Assembly (NCBI GenBank): GCA_031213475.1
Contig: JARUPZ010000002.1
Span: forward strand, 12,472,951 to 12,536,950
Direction of reading: 5' to 3'
DNA length: 64,000 nt
Source of the DNA: Nereocystis luetkeana
Taxonomy: Eukaryota; Sar; Phaeophyceae; Laminariales; Laminariaceae
Shown here: piece by piece, positions 41,494 through 52,064 of the stretch
Layout: each line of letters begins with the position of its first letter
Position numbering within the stretch: the first letter of the stretch is position 1
Notes under the pieces: model-generated
The model's input: the letters and a program-made list of their open reading frames with translations, nothing else
Told to the model about the DNA's origin: nothing
Database searches by the model: none
Program-made: the position numbers and the translations under genes

Positions 41494-44400
41494 GTCTCCG
41501 TTTTGACCTGTTTCGTGGCCGCCGCTGACGCCGGCTTAGTTGTGGGATGATCGAGAGGATATCAACTGGGCATCGGTGGTGATCGGGGTGTCGTCTATGG
41601 TGGTCTACTTCGCACTCCGGCGGGGCAATGCCTACCTCAAGAGCCGCGGCGTCACGGGGTTCTTCGTGCCGGAGGCCCTGTCCGTGGTGATCCTGTCCAC
41701 CTTCTTCTCCTGGGCACGTGAGACCACAAACACCACCGCTGCCGCCGCCGCCGCCGCTGCTGGTGCCGCTTCTTGACGCTGCTTTCAGCGACCCTTGAAT
41801 CCTTGCCAAGCCCTTTAGTCCCTTCCGAAGCTTTAAATTCTCGCAACCTTGCCAGGGCATGGCTTTGTTAGTCCTTTCGCAGCCCTCAACCGTATCCTTC
41901 CGAACCTTGAGCCCTATCCCTTCCGAAACCCTTGCGTCAAACTTTCCGAAACCCTTGATTGATCCTCCCGCAAGCCGTATACCTTTCTAGATCCTTGGGA
42001 CGTTTGAACGTTCCGCAACCCGTGAATGACTTCCCCGGTGCCCTTCAGTCCTTCCGAACCCCTTTATCTTCCCGCAACTCTTGATACCTTCCGGGGTCCT
42101 TAATACTTCAACCCGCTGGACAGATCACTATCTGGATCATCTGCTGTAGATCCTAACCAGCAGTTATGAGATGTTGTGCGGAACCTGTATACCTGGTGCG
42201 TGGTACAGATCCAACCCAGAGTTTCCGTCCTGTACCATGAAGGTTATACGGCTCCCACCCGGCAGCATGAGCCATGCATTACACAGATCAGGTGTATGTC
42301 TTGCCTGGAAGATTTTGAGCATGAAGTAACAGTCGACTATCTATCCGAGATGTGAATCGTTCCGAAACCCCTTTAAAGACGTCCCGCAAGCTCTTAATTC
42401 TTCCGCACGCCGGACAAATCGAATCCCCTCTTCACGATTTAGATGCTTCACGGTAGATAGATCCCTCATCCAGTACGATCTGTATATGGTCGACTTGTAG
42501 ATCAAGTTGCCGGGTGGAAGCCGTGTAGACTTTGCATGATCTCATCGCGTGGTTCCTGGGCTCGGCCTGTACTGTGCAGTTTCTACACGGAATGTCGCAG
42601 CGGCAGATACAAGTAATGAAACGCGCGAGCGCTTCGCCAAACCCGAACCTTTTTTTTTTCGTTCTTTGCTTCTTTCCAAGGGGAAAAAAGGCCTCGTTCA
42701 TTGTGCAGTAGCAGTGATCCCTCCATAGTGTCGGTTAAGCAGTGCCGCACTGCCCTCCATAGTGCCCTTGAAATAGCTTGGCGCATGCGGGACAAACCAG
42801 GTGTGGCAGTGGGCGGAGTACATAGGTGCCGGTTGCCGCCATGTTTAGTGACGGTATTGATGGCTGGCGCACACTGTACCGGCACTAAAGAGGGACCATT
42901 ACCGTATGTTGATCGCCCTCTGTCTAATGTGCGAAACCTTCCTAACCAACTCTTGTTTCCCCCCGCCGCCGCTGCCTCCGCCGCCGGCAGTCGACCTTCG
43001 CGGAGCCTTCGGTGTTGACATCGTGGGCGCGATCCCGCCTGGCTTGCCCTCGCCCACGTTCCCCCGGCTGGACAAGCTCACTACCCTGCAGCAGGTGGAA
43101 GACATGGCGGGCGTCGCCCTCGTGGCCTCCATCGTGTCCTTCATCATTACGCACTCCATCGCCAAGAGCCTCGCGGGGGCAACGGAGGTGGGGAAGAAAT
43201 GATGAATGAAAAGATGATGGGAAGGGAGGGTTGTTTNNNNNNNNNNNNNNNNNNNNNNNNNNNNNNNNNNNNNNNNNNNNNNNNNNNNNNNNNNNNNNNN
43301 NNNNNNNNNNNNNNNNNNNNNNNNNNNNNNNNNNNNGTTGGTGTTTGCTGCTGGTGCTGATGTCGTTTGTTGTAGCTGTTGTTGTCGTAGTTGTTGTTGT
43401 CGGTTGTGGGGATGCCAACGTTGTGGTTGCTGCTGTTGTTGGCGTCGTTGTTGATGATAGTGGTGCTCTGCAATAGCGTTGTTGGTGTTGTTGGCGCTGC
43501 TGTGGTTGTTTCCAGGATATTGTTTCACTGTGTTTGGCGCTTTTTCTGCGGGCACCTCCTACTACAATTCGCAACGAAAGCTCGGTTGGATTTTTGGTTT
43601 TGGTTTCGTTCCCGACGACTACGGTTTGCTGTGCTTACACGCCGAATCGGCAGAGGCTTCAAGCTTCGTTTCACATACTTCGCAACGTTGCTCTATACCA
43701 CACGAACTTCCCTGGCCGTGATCCTGCGCGCCAAGTGTACCCGGGAACGGAGAGTAAGGAACAGACGAGGCGGGGCCAGGCGCGGGGGGGGGGTGCGGAG
43801 GTGGGTAGGGGGGGGCTTTTGGAGCTCTTGCTTGCGAGAATCGAGCGTCCACATTGCTGCTCGTGTGTTTTCGTTTCGCTTTTTTTGGTGCCTTTGTTGG
43901 GCCGTGACTTATTGCGCAGATCAAGGCGACACCTCAGCTGTTCGCGTTCGGAGTGGCCAACTTGGCGGGCTCCATGTTATTCGCGTTGCCCGGGTCGGCA
44001 TCTCTCAGCCGCGGTGAGCCACTTGTAAATGACTACCGGTACGTACGTACCAGGTACACAACAGTAGACACCGATTACTTTCTATTTTTGTACGAAATAG
44101 CGCACACATCGCACAGATCAGCGATTCCGACTTGATGATCTAAACCTTTCAGAGGGCGGATAGATATGTAGATACAGTAGATACAGTAGGTAGATCGATG
44201 GATAGATAAATTATATAGAAAGAAAGAAAGATAGATAAATACGTGGACAGATAGATGATGATAAGTGTAGATAGATTGATAGATGATATATATATGATAT
44301 CTAGATAGATAGATAGATTGATAGATATATAGATGTATAGATAATTCGAAGTAGATAGGTAGATAAATAGATAGATAGATAGATATATATATTCCTGATC

Positions 44401-46353
44401 AGTATGATCTGTACGATCTGTAGCTCATCTTGTCGCCGGGTGGGAGTCGTACAACCTGCATGATCTGCAGCAGTAGAGCATGTTTCCTGGGTTTGGATCT
44501 GTACTTGTACAGATCCTGCACAGCATCTCGTAGCGGCAGGTTAGTATCTAGGTGATCTAGATGATCTAGATGATCTGCTGTAGATTGTGATGCGTCCGAG
44601 GTACGAACCATTTTTACTGTAGTTGGGAGACATTTATTCCTCTCTTGGCGAACTAGCGGACTTCCTGCGCGCGTTAGCAGACTGCCTTCGATAGTGAGCG
44701 GGGTGTGTTCACGGGTGATAGCCGAACGACCAGTCCACGAAGAGCTGGCGGCCGGGGTGTCATCGTGTTTTTTTAACGACCGACCGGCCGTTACAGACGT
44801 ATTGGCATGTTTATACTATTCAAGCGCGAAGTATGTGTCACACCAGTACGGAATCACAGGAGAACGCGGGGCAGCAGCGGTTGCAGCAAGCACGCACGCT
44901 GCTATTAAAAGGCATCTCAACGAATCGTCGGTACAGCTGGGGAGGGAGGGGGGAAAGGGGGGGTAGGGGAGGCAGGGAGGGAGGGGGGGGGGGCGAGGGG
45001 CCGGAGGGGGGAGGAGATGCCGTGCTCGTGCTCTACCGGGGCACCGGAGCGTGTTTGTCGTCGTTCTCGTTTCTGGTCGGTGTGTTGTTGCCATGGTGGG
45101 GTTGAACAGCATACCGTTCTGATTATGTTGTTCCCCTGGTCTATGGATCGTCGTTGTTGTGATGGTGGGTGTAGAGTTGGTGGTGGTGGTGGTAGGGGGG
45201 GTGTTAGTGGTGGTGGCGGAGGCCTTTCGGGGAGGTGGTGCGGATGAGTTTTCGCTGGCCGGTACCCGACGGATTCGATTTGACTTGCCTTGCTCCACTT
45301 TTCCTGACGCGTTTCTCTCTGCTTGGCGCGCTTGACCCTCAACCTGCTGGCTGTTTTGTTTTTTGCTGGCGGATTGCGCGGTGCCTCGCCCTCTCAGCCT
45401 TCTTTATAGATAGGCATTCCGTTGACGCAGCGCCCCCCTCTCCCCTTCCCCCTGTCTGCCTTTCCGTTCCTTCAATCCCGAATCCGCGTGTCCGTCTTGC
45501 TGCATGTGTGCCTCGCTGTTTCTCTGCCTTCCTGTGTCTCTGCTCTGTCTGTCTATCTATCTATCTGCCTGTCGGTTTGTCTGTTGGTCTGTCTGTCTGT
45601 TGTCCGCCTCTCTGCCACCCTGTGTTTGTTTTGCTTCTCTGCCTGCCTTCTGCCGCGTGTCGTGTTTTGTTTCGGCGGACCGTACCTTGGGTACCTGGTG
45701 TAACAGCGGCCATTATCGACTCGCTAGGCGCACGCACGATCGTCCACAATGTGTTCACCTTCTTGCTGATGACCATGGTGCTTCTCTTCCTCAGCCCACT
45801 CTTGGAGGTGCGCACGCTTCTTTCCTCAATATCTTCCTCCCTCCTTCCCTTCCTACGTCTACAACTCCCTCCCTACGTCCCTGTATACCTCCACCACACG
45901 TACCTGGCACTCCCTCTGTCCCTTCCCCTATCGCTCCCCCTTCACCTTGAATTCCCTCCCTGTGCTTGGATGAAAGTGGACCGCATTGTGAGAGGGACGA
46001 GTGTTTGCCGAGCACGGATGGTTTGTCTCCCTGAGTGTGGGGTGCAGCTGGAAAGGGGTTTAGCGGTTGCTGAGTACCTCGGATTGGCGAATGCCGTGCA
46101 TCGCTGCTGACCGGAACCAACCCTCGACTCGGGTACCCTCCCTCCCCCCCTCCTACCACCCCCCCTCCTCCCATCCCCCTCACCCTCCCCACCCCCCCGT
46201 GCCCCCACCCTCCTTCCCCTCACCACCCCCCCCCATCCCCCAAGCCCACGGACACCCAATCCCTCACCGTGCACTCACCCCCGACCCACCCCCACCTTTC
46301 CCTCCCCCCCGCCCTTCCATACGACTACGGCCATGCATGATATCGAGTACACC

Positions 46354-46389
<36 letters not shown>

Positions 46390-49300
46390 CCCCTCCATAT
46401 CCCTTTTCCAGTACCTCCCCACCTCCGTGCTGGCAGCCACGATTTTCGCGGTCATCTACAAATTCTTCAACTTCTGGGAGCCCGTGAAGCTGTATCGAGT
46501 GGGGGTGGCGGACATGATGATGTGGATAGCCACCTTCGTGACGACCTTGGGTCTCGGCGTAAAGGAGGGCATCGTCGTGGGGATGGCCGTCAGTGCATTC
46601 ACCCTCATCCAGAGGTATTTTATACCCTGGCAGGCGTTATTTTTTGGGGAGAGAGCGGGGCGTACTCATGTCATGTATGATAGTCTGTCAGTGTGTGCGT
46701 GTGTTTTTTTTGTACTAGGGTACCTGGTATGTCGTTTGGACTATCAATAGTACAATAAGTAGTGAGTTGTGTTACGCGTGCTGGCGCTCACCTGGTATTT
46801 GTTTGTATTGCAGTGACCGACCTGCGCCTCCACGTGCAGCGCGGTACGCTTGTGACTTGTGACGGTTTGCGGATAGCCCTGGGTTGGCAGCGCGACGGTG
46901 CCGCCGCCTTGAAACGCGCCCCCCCCCCCCACCCAAACCCAAACCCAAGCCAAACTGAAACCCCAAACTTGAACCAAAACCAAAACCTAAACAAAACCAA
47001 AAACAACGGTAACACCGAAAGCCAAGAACTAGACTAGCGCCGAAGCCAACATGAGAGACAAAAACCGAACCCAAAGCCCCAATACCAAACCTAAGCTCAA
47101 ATCGAAGCCAAAACCGAACCACGCGCCCCGCTACCGCCGTTTTTTTTGTTTGCAGATCCTCCTCTCCCCTGGTGATGCACATGGGTCGGCTCCCGGGCAC
47201 CAACCTGTTCCGGGACATCAAAACGTACCCCGGTAAGGGTCCAGCCACAACTACTGCTTCGCCCTGCTGTGCCGCCTTTTAGGTGGCTCTGGCTCGATTG
47301 ATTGATGGACCCCGCTAGCGATCGATTGGGGCCGCCGTCGTAGTGTTGTGTTGTGTCTGGTCGTGCCGTGTCGTGCTGCCCCAAGTGTACACACGAAAAA
47401 GACAACAACGCCCCAAATCAGTTGTCGAGACCTTACACACGGTAGACAGGAAGAGGATACTAAAATCGACCCCCCCTATTTATATAGGTCGGGTAGGCGT
47501 CGGTTGGCAACGACACTGTAAAACATGCCGCTCACTACGTGAGCTAGACATCTAGGGTGCCGCTTTTGTTTTTGTTTTATTATTTTTTTGGCGGTTGCCC
47601 ACAGCTGGTCGTCGAGTTAGATCATTTGTGCGAGGTAAAAAGCCTTTTGCTACGCACAAGGGGATTGATCGCATCACGTAGTGTTCAAGGTAAGGCACCC
47701 AAGAGGCAGTTACATCGTACTCCCATTGCTGTTTCTAGAAATGCCTACACCGGAAAATAAAGTAACTCATTGAAGCTGCCATCCATGTGCAAGTCTGCCT
47801 CACAAGCGGTTCTTAGTAGGATGCAGCTCACCCTTCATGCGACTCGCCGGACACCTCACGGCGCTTCGCGCTTGGTGCAAGCAATGTCTGCCTGGTCGGT
47901 GAAAACCCGACATGCTCCGTCCCGGCATTGCAGGGATGCGAGGGTCTATGGTCATGCGACTACGGCCATGCATGAGATCGAGTACATCTCTCCTATCGAG
48001 TACACCCCCCCCCCCCCCCCCTCCGCAAATGTGTGTGTGTGTTTTGAAATTTGATTCGATTTATAGAAATCCCCCCCCCCCCCTCACTGGTTTGTTTCTC
48101 ATTTTGACCTGGGGGGGGGGAGTATGGTGTATTTGTTGGTTGTGTAGACCCTTCTTGGTTGTCGTCCCCTTTGTTTTTGTATGGGTATATGTCTGCATGT
48201 ATCATGTGTCTGCATGACACTTGATGTTTGCTATGTCGCTCCGTTTGTCTGCATGGCATGAACAGACGCAAAGAAGCTCCCCGGGGTGGAGGTGATGCGG
48301 TTCGGCGCCTCCCTCACGTTTGCAAACAAGGACGTGTTCCGCCGCTCGGTGATTAAGCTCGTCGAGAGGTCAGACAACGAGCGACGGGCGGCCGAGATAA
48401 GCGGTGACCCGGTGAAGCCCCCCCTCCAGGCAAGTTACACTATAGTAAACTACCAGGTATAAACGCAATATCACGTCATGCGGCGCAATGTTAAGGCATG
48501 TGTCACGACAGGTTGCGCAATGTTACACTACAATACACTACCAGGTATGCACGCAATGCCACGAAATGTGGCGCAATGTTACGGCATGTTTTACGACATG
48601 TGGCGCAAGGTTACGGCATGTGTCACGGCATGTGGCGCAATGTTACGGCATGTGTCACGACAGGTAACGCAGTGTTAAGCTACAATAAACTACCAGAAAT
48701 GTACGCAATTTCACGAGATGTGGCGCAATGTTACGATATATGTCATGTGTCATGGCATGCGTCATGGCATGCGTCATGATATGTGACAGGACATCTGCCA
48801 TGAAATATGTCTTGAAATGTTTATGGCATTTGTCACGGCATATTTCATGACATACCTCACGACATGTGTCACGACATGTTTCATGACATATCTCACGACA
48901 TCTGTCATAGCATATCACGAACAGCGAGTGTACAGGCCGAGCGAAGCGGAGCAGAGAATAGAGTATTTTGGTGTATTCTGTGTGTTTTTGTTTGTTTTGT
49001 GTGCTTGGGTTTGTTCGTTATTTTTTTCATATATGTGTGTTGTGTATGTTCATGTGTTGGTTTGAATTTTGTGTCGTGGCGCGGCCCGTGCCGTCCCAGC
49101 TGTTGTTTTGTTCACGTTTTTTCGTCGGTCGTTCACGCTTGTCGTAAATATAAATATGTGCCCCGTGCTTTTTTTCAAGTGTTGTACCTTCGTGCCCTGC
49201 TGCTGTGCGCTTTGTTGCTTCTTTCCCTCCAACCCCAACGCCGGAGTGTTTATTATGTCCTGCCCCTCCCATTCCCGTCCCCGCCCCCCCGCCCCCCGCA

Positions 49301-50831
49301 CAGTACGTTGTCCTGGACAGCAGCAGCATCCACGACTTGGACTCTAGCTCTTTGAAGACGCTGGAGGGCCTGGTGGCGCTGCTCGTGGACAGAGATCCCC
49401 CGATAGAGATGTTCCTGGCGCCCGTCAGCGACCCACTCATGGTGCAGGTAAGACTGCGATGAGAGGCAAACATGCTACTCATGTTCATAGGAGACCGCGG
49501 TTTGGCCCCTTGACTGACCGCCCGCTACGCTCAAAGCAGTTTACTATGGACAAAAGGGGCCTTGACGCGCCCCAAAAAGGCCGGCCGCATCTCACAGCAT
49601 ATTTTATGAAAGGTTGTGCAAGGTGATAGTCCCGCTGTTTGTCCGCGCGCGTGCGTGCGTGCAACGTGTGGAGCCGTGTTCGCCTACTATTGATACGACT
49701 TGGCTCAGCTTCGACAATATATAAAATAGCTCAGATATCACCTTTTCCTCTACGTACGGTGAATAACCCCCGACCGCCTGGTGAAAACGTCTCTAGAACA
49801 CGATAACGACGAGTTTTAGTGCTAGTGCGCTGTCAACCCAAGCTTGTCGACGATCGAGCCAGGTCGAGTCGTTAGACACTCGCATGATGCATACCGTGCG
49901 CCAGTGCTGATGAACTTACTTGGCCCAGCTTTCGACGTAACCGTCGACATCTACCGGTGCTTTGGACTCTAAGCCCTGTACAAACTAACCTTCTGACCTC
50001 AAAGCCTTTCACCGCTGCAAAAGTTGATCCCACTACGTACACTTCCATTTTTTTTTTCACGGAACGGGGGGTAGGTGCAGTCAGTCCTACAGTAGAAAGG
50101 GTTATAAATGCTCTACAAACCCGACCCCCCCAACATGCCGCTCACTACGTGAGCTAGACAACCAGGGTGCCATTTCTTTCTTCTTTCTTTCTATGGCGGT
50201 CGCCCACAGCTGGTCGTCGAGTTAGATCATTTGTGCGAGGTAAAGAGCCTTTACTCCGCACAAGGAAATTGATCGTATCACGTAGTGTTCATGGTAAGAG
50301 GCAATTACATAGTACTCCCATTGCAGTCTCTGGAAATGCCTACACCGGAAATTAAATTAACTCATTGAAGCTGTCATCCATATGCAAGTCTGTCTCACAA
50401 GCGGTTCTTAGTAGGATGCAGCTCACCCTTCATGCGACTCGCCGGACACCCCACGGCGCTTCGCGCTTGGTGCAAGCAATGTCTGCCTGGTCGGTGAAAT
50501 CCCGACATACTCCGTCCCGGCATTGTGGTGATGCGAGGGTCTATGGTCATACGACTACGGCCATGCATGAGATCGAGTACGTCTCTCCTATCGAGTACAC
50601 CCCCCGCCCCCCCCCCCCACCCGTCCGCCCTTTTTATTGCAGATCCGCAAGTCTCCGCTGCTGTGCGCCACGCTTGGAAGGCGTTACTTCCTCAGCACCA
50701 CGCACGCGGTCGACTACGCTTCTCACCAAGTAGCCGCGGGCATGCTCGTTGCGCCGGACGAACTGTACCACAAAGTCATGAGCAGCATGAGCCTCGGAAC
50801 GCTCGACGACAACGAGATGAAGGACATCTGA
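33297..50831 (+). CDS. SulP-family anion (sulfate-type) transporter with C-terminal STAS domain
   Basis: Thirteen exons: 33297-33512, 34773-34985, 35552-35647, 36027-36089, 41540-41717, 42991-43187, 43920-44013, 45707-45807, 46412-46614, 47156-47232, 48266-48429, 49304-49447 and 50643-50831 (TGA). Phases agree throughout, giving 644 aa plus any N-terminal exon. The membrane part carries SulP signatures: LIVGTTMATLMIPQ joined to GLAFATVAGIPLLYGLY, GPFALVGL, LADPVISGF, LFAFGVANLAGS, SASLSR and GARTIVHN. The STAS part follows R-SSSPLVMHMGRLPGT, with VVLDSSSIHDLDSSSLKTLE as its core. Expected role: sulfate or related anion transport across a membrane; the substrate cannot be read from sequence. 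Oddities: intron 11 starts with GC (48430); about 20-25 residues usual between SANSQ-like helix 5 and the DINW segment are not seen, so a small exon may be missed in 36090-41539; an assembly gap lies in intron 6. The start codon is not in the first recognised exon; 21894-22301 is a candidate. Confidence 0.93.
34130..34480. repeat. CAG/GCA-rich degenerate repeat in SulP intron 1
   Basis: Scattered CAG, AGCAG and GTAGCA units make up most of this stretch, followed by a CTG run (34539-34564) and a TTC-rich tract up to the acceptor at 34772. The Ala-rich open frame here is a product of the repeat. Confidence 0.7.
36090..36660. repeat. Degenerate GGCGTTACATTT 12-bp satellite
   Basis: Begins directly after the splice donor of SulP exon 4 and runs about 570 bp. 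Units are close to TTGGCGTTACAC/TTTGGCGTTAC with many substitutions, and the array frays at the 3' end into CGCA-rich repeats. Confidence 0.85.
39071..39382. mobile_element. Compound array of three 109-bp palindromic MITEs
   Basis: TATTACGGGGGACC ends occur at 39071, 39086 and 39155, and CCCCCGTAATA ends at 39280-39290 and 39372-39382. Interior blocks (AACCTATA, TTTACT, CAATATTTGGTCCT) occur three times. The copies are truncated at their junctions and share terminal arms, as expected if elements inserted into one another or recombined at their ends. Confidence 0.88.
39820..39870 (-). repeat. 3'-end fragment of the poly(C)-tailed element
   Basis: On the minus strand: CTATGGTCATACGACTGCGG, CCATGCATGACATGAGTAC, then poly(C). 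Only about 50 bp of unique sequence remain. Confidence 0.75.
39888..39966 (-). repeat. Second poly(C)-ended repeat family, copy 1
   Basis: On the minus strand: CGTCTAGAAAGGGATGCGTG, then CTAAGGCAAGCAACAAAGGA, GTAC and a C-rich tail. The same order occurs at 41305-41391 (+) and 53615-53699 (-). It is structurally parallel to the end of the first poly(C) family (GGGATGCG, then GGTCA, then GAGTAC and C run) and may be a related subfamily. Confidence 0.75.
40327..40519 (+). mobile_element. 5'-truncated poly(C)-tailed element
   Basis: Starts at ATGCATCTCATCCTTAACGC (equivalent to the middle of full copies) and runs through CACCTCACGGCGCTTCGCGC to GATATCGAGTAC and a 20-base C-rich tail. Confidence 0.85.
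40815..40912. repeat. GGTGC pentanucleotide array
   Basis: About 19 near-perfect units of GGTGC, with a few GGTAC variants near 40876-40890. It lies in SulP intron 4. Open frames through it are repeat artefacts. Confidence 0.95.
41305..41391 (+). repeat. Second poly(C)-ended repeat family, copy 2
   Basis: GTGCTCCGTCTCGAAAAGGA, TGCTTGGTCAATGGTCGAAT, then GGCAACAAACGAGAA and a C-rich tail. Co-linear with 39888-39966 and 53615-53699. Confidence 0.75.
41458..41492. repeat. CCTG tetranucleotide repeat
   Basis: Eight or nine CCTG units about 45 bp before the acceptor of SulP exon 5; they contribute to its pyrimidine-rich upstream region. Confidence 0.9.
41790..42420. repeat. Degenerate CCTTCCGAA satellite interrupted by an inserted element
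   Basis: Units of about 25-30 bp containing CTTCCGAA or TCCCGCAA with CCCTT occupy 41790-42115 and resume at about 42357-42420. The intervening 42118-42345 is largely a GGACAGATC-type element, so the element appears to have inserted into an existing array in SulP intron 5. Confidence 0.75.
42118..42275. mobile_element. GGACAGATC-ended element, inverted and diverged copy
   Basis: Begins GGACAGATCACTATCTGGAT and reads in the opposite sense to the 44399 copy (GATGTTGTGC, ACAGATCCAACCC, CGGCTCCCACCCGGC). Relative to other copies it carries extra sequence beginning TACCTGGTGCG inside the central GATCTGTAC palindrome. Confidence 0.7.
42440..42606. mobile_element. GGACAGATC-type element, partial copy
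   Basis: Shares GATCTGTA, GCCGGGTGGAAGCCGTGTAG, TGCATGATCTC, GGTTCCTGGG and CGCAGCGGCAG in the same order as 44399-44600 and 61822-62028. The terminal GATC-rich end is missing. Confidence 0.65.
43237..43336. other. Assembly gap (100 N)
   Basis: One hundred undetermined bases in SulP intron 6. A length of exactly 100 is usually a placeholder, so the real gap size is unknown. Confidence 0.98.
44150..44398. repeat. GATA-type tetranucleotide repeat
   Basis: Degenerate ATAG/AGAT units across SulP intron 7, immediately before the GGACAGATC-type element at 44399. Confidence 0.85.
44399..44600. mobile_element. GGACAGATC-type element, internal part well preserved
   Basis: Contains GATCTGTACGATCTG, CGCCGGGTGGGAGTC, CTGCATGATCTGCAG, CATGTTTCCTGGG, the palindrome GGATCTGTAC/GTACAGATCC, CAGCATCTCGTAGCGGCAGG and repeated GATCTAGAT. 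Confidence 0.8.
46319..46411 (+). repeat. Poly(C)-tailed element fragment forming a 3' splice site tract
   Basis: The fragment ATACGACTACGGCCATGCAT, GATATCGAGTAC, then a C run to about 46388 is followed directly by CCTCCATATCCCTTTTCCAG, the acceptor of SulP exon 9 at 46411. The element's C tail therefore makes up most of this intron's polypyrimidine tract. Confidence 0.8.
46937..47100. repeat. Degenerate CCAAAC/CCAAAAC satellite
   Basis: Units such as AACCCAAAC and AAACCAAAA fill the 3' half of SulP intron 9, ending about 50 bp before the acceptor of exon 10. Confidence 0.8.
47489..48021 (+). mobile_element. Full-length poly(C)-tailed element
   Basis: Starts GGTAGGCGTCGGTTGGCAAC and ends ATCTCTCCTATCGAGTACA followed by about 18 C. 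Co-linear with 14672-15195. It lies in SulP intron 10 in sense orientation. Confidence 0.9.
48470..48925. repeat. Degenerate satellite of GTTACGGCATGTGTCACGAC units
   Basis: Units mixing GCGCAATGTTACGGCATG and TGTCACGACATG fill SulP intron 11 after its GC donor. A larger period is visible in the repeated TAAACTACCAG and CACTACCAGGTAT words at about 48443, 48532 and 48690. The array decays at the 3' end into CATGACATATCTCACGACA-like units. Confidence 0.85.
50132..50618 (+). mobile_element. Poly(C)-tailed element abutting the last SulP exon
   Basis: Starts AACATGCCGCTCACTACGTG and ends CCTATCGAGTACA plus a C-rich tail. The tail merges into CCCGTCCGCCCTTTTTATTG, the pyrimidine tract of the acceptor at 50642 for the final SulP exon, as also seen at exon 9. 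Confidence 0.88.
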
Positions 50832-51249
50832 GGCCTTGGGTTGGAGAGGGTTTTGGAGAGACAAGGAGGGGGCGGGGGGTTGCGTTAGGGGTGGGGGTTG
50901 GGGTGGAGTCTGGGGGGGGGGGGGGGGGGGGGGGGGGCGTCGAGGGACAAGGGCGTGCGTGGGAGTCGACTCGACTCGAGTCAAGAAGAAATATGGGAGG
51001 ACTCGGGTTTTGTAGAGATGGGGAGGAAGGGAGATCACACAAAACTACACGACAGCACACGAAACGAAGCACCGCAAGACAAAAACAAGCGAAAACGAAA
51101 AACAAAGCACTTTTGTCGCGAAGCCTGCGTTTTCACCCCGAAAATGAAAGAAAATAGACATAGAGGAAAATGCGTCCTCGGGAGGCGTTTTTTTTTTTCT
51201 TCGAACCGATCCGCCCTTCCTCCCCCCACCCCTCCCGTGGATAAATACC

Positions 51250-51440
51250 GGTATGGCGAGCTTTCGGGTGGTGCCTTTTTTTTTGTGTAAAAACAAAAAA
51301 CCATTTGATGAGCTTTCGGATTATATTTGTGTATTTCGTTGGAAACCAAAAAACGGCATGGTGAGCTTTCGGGTGGGCTGCATTTCGTTCTTTCGCGGTG
51401 AAAAACAAAACGGTCTATGGTGAGCTTTCGGGTGACTTTT
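51250..51440. repeat. Minisatellite with ATGGTGAGCTTTCGGGTG core
   Basis: Four copies of the core (TATGGCGAGCTTTCGGGTGG, TTTGATGAGCTTTCGGATT, CATGGTGAGCTTTCGGGTGG, TATGGTGAGCTTTCGGGTG), spaced about 55-60 bp, with T-rich and A-rich stretches between them. It lies 3' of the SulP gene. Confidence 0.85.
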
Positions 51441-52064
51441 TGTTTTGTTCGGATTCCTGTGCAGAACTCCTTCCCTCCTCGCTCTCTTGGTCTCTGCTGT
51501 CATCGGCCAGGTGGCCTTGTTCGGGTGTCTCGCTGTCTGTCTGCTGCGTCGTTGCCAGCGGGTTGTGTCGTGTCTCGTCTTGTGTCTCGTGCCGTGGCGT
51601 GGCGTGTCGTGGCGTGTCTGGTGGCGGTGAGTTGGTCTCGGCGGTCAAGCGGGACCTCGACGCGGATGGCAAGGATGGGCGCAATTTTACCACTAGACCT
51701 TTTTTTCTGCGCAGGCGTTGCCCGCCATTAGTTTTTTATTTATTTATTTTTTCGATGTGGGCGCCTTTTCTTGTGTACCCCCGTGTTTCTAGTGCTCATA
51801 TTAGTTGGGGTTAAAGATGTGCGTGGGGGGGGAAGGGGGGTTCAAGATGTGCGTTGGGGGGGAAGGGGGGGGGGGGGGGGGCTGATACAGCTTGTCCCCT
51901 ACCCTCAGTGGTGTGGTACGATTTTTTGGCGCAGGCGGGAGGAACGAGGATGGTTCCTACTGAGGTAAAATAGGTGGATAGTTTTCGAGAGTAATGGTGT
52001 AGACCTTTGATATTCTTCGAGGTTTTGGACCGAAACGGGCTTTTGTAGCGGAGCCCTCGGCATT

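Larger units (their letters stand above)
36090..41539. other. 5.4-kb SulP intron 4
   Basis: Contains a 12-bp degenerate satellite (36090-36660), a three-copy MITE array (39071-39382), poly(C)-element fragments, a GGTGC array and C/T-rich sequence before the acceptor. A small missed exon encoding the usual LK--LG helix-connecting segment of SulP proteins may lie here; I could not find it. Confidence 0.6.

Noticed and set aside
40731-41528. Long Arg/Cys/Ala-rich frames on both strands
   Set aside because: Driven by the GGTGC array and C-rich repeats inside a SulP intron.
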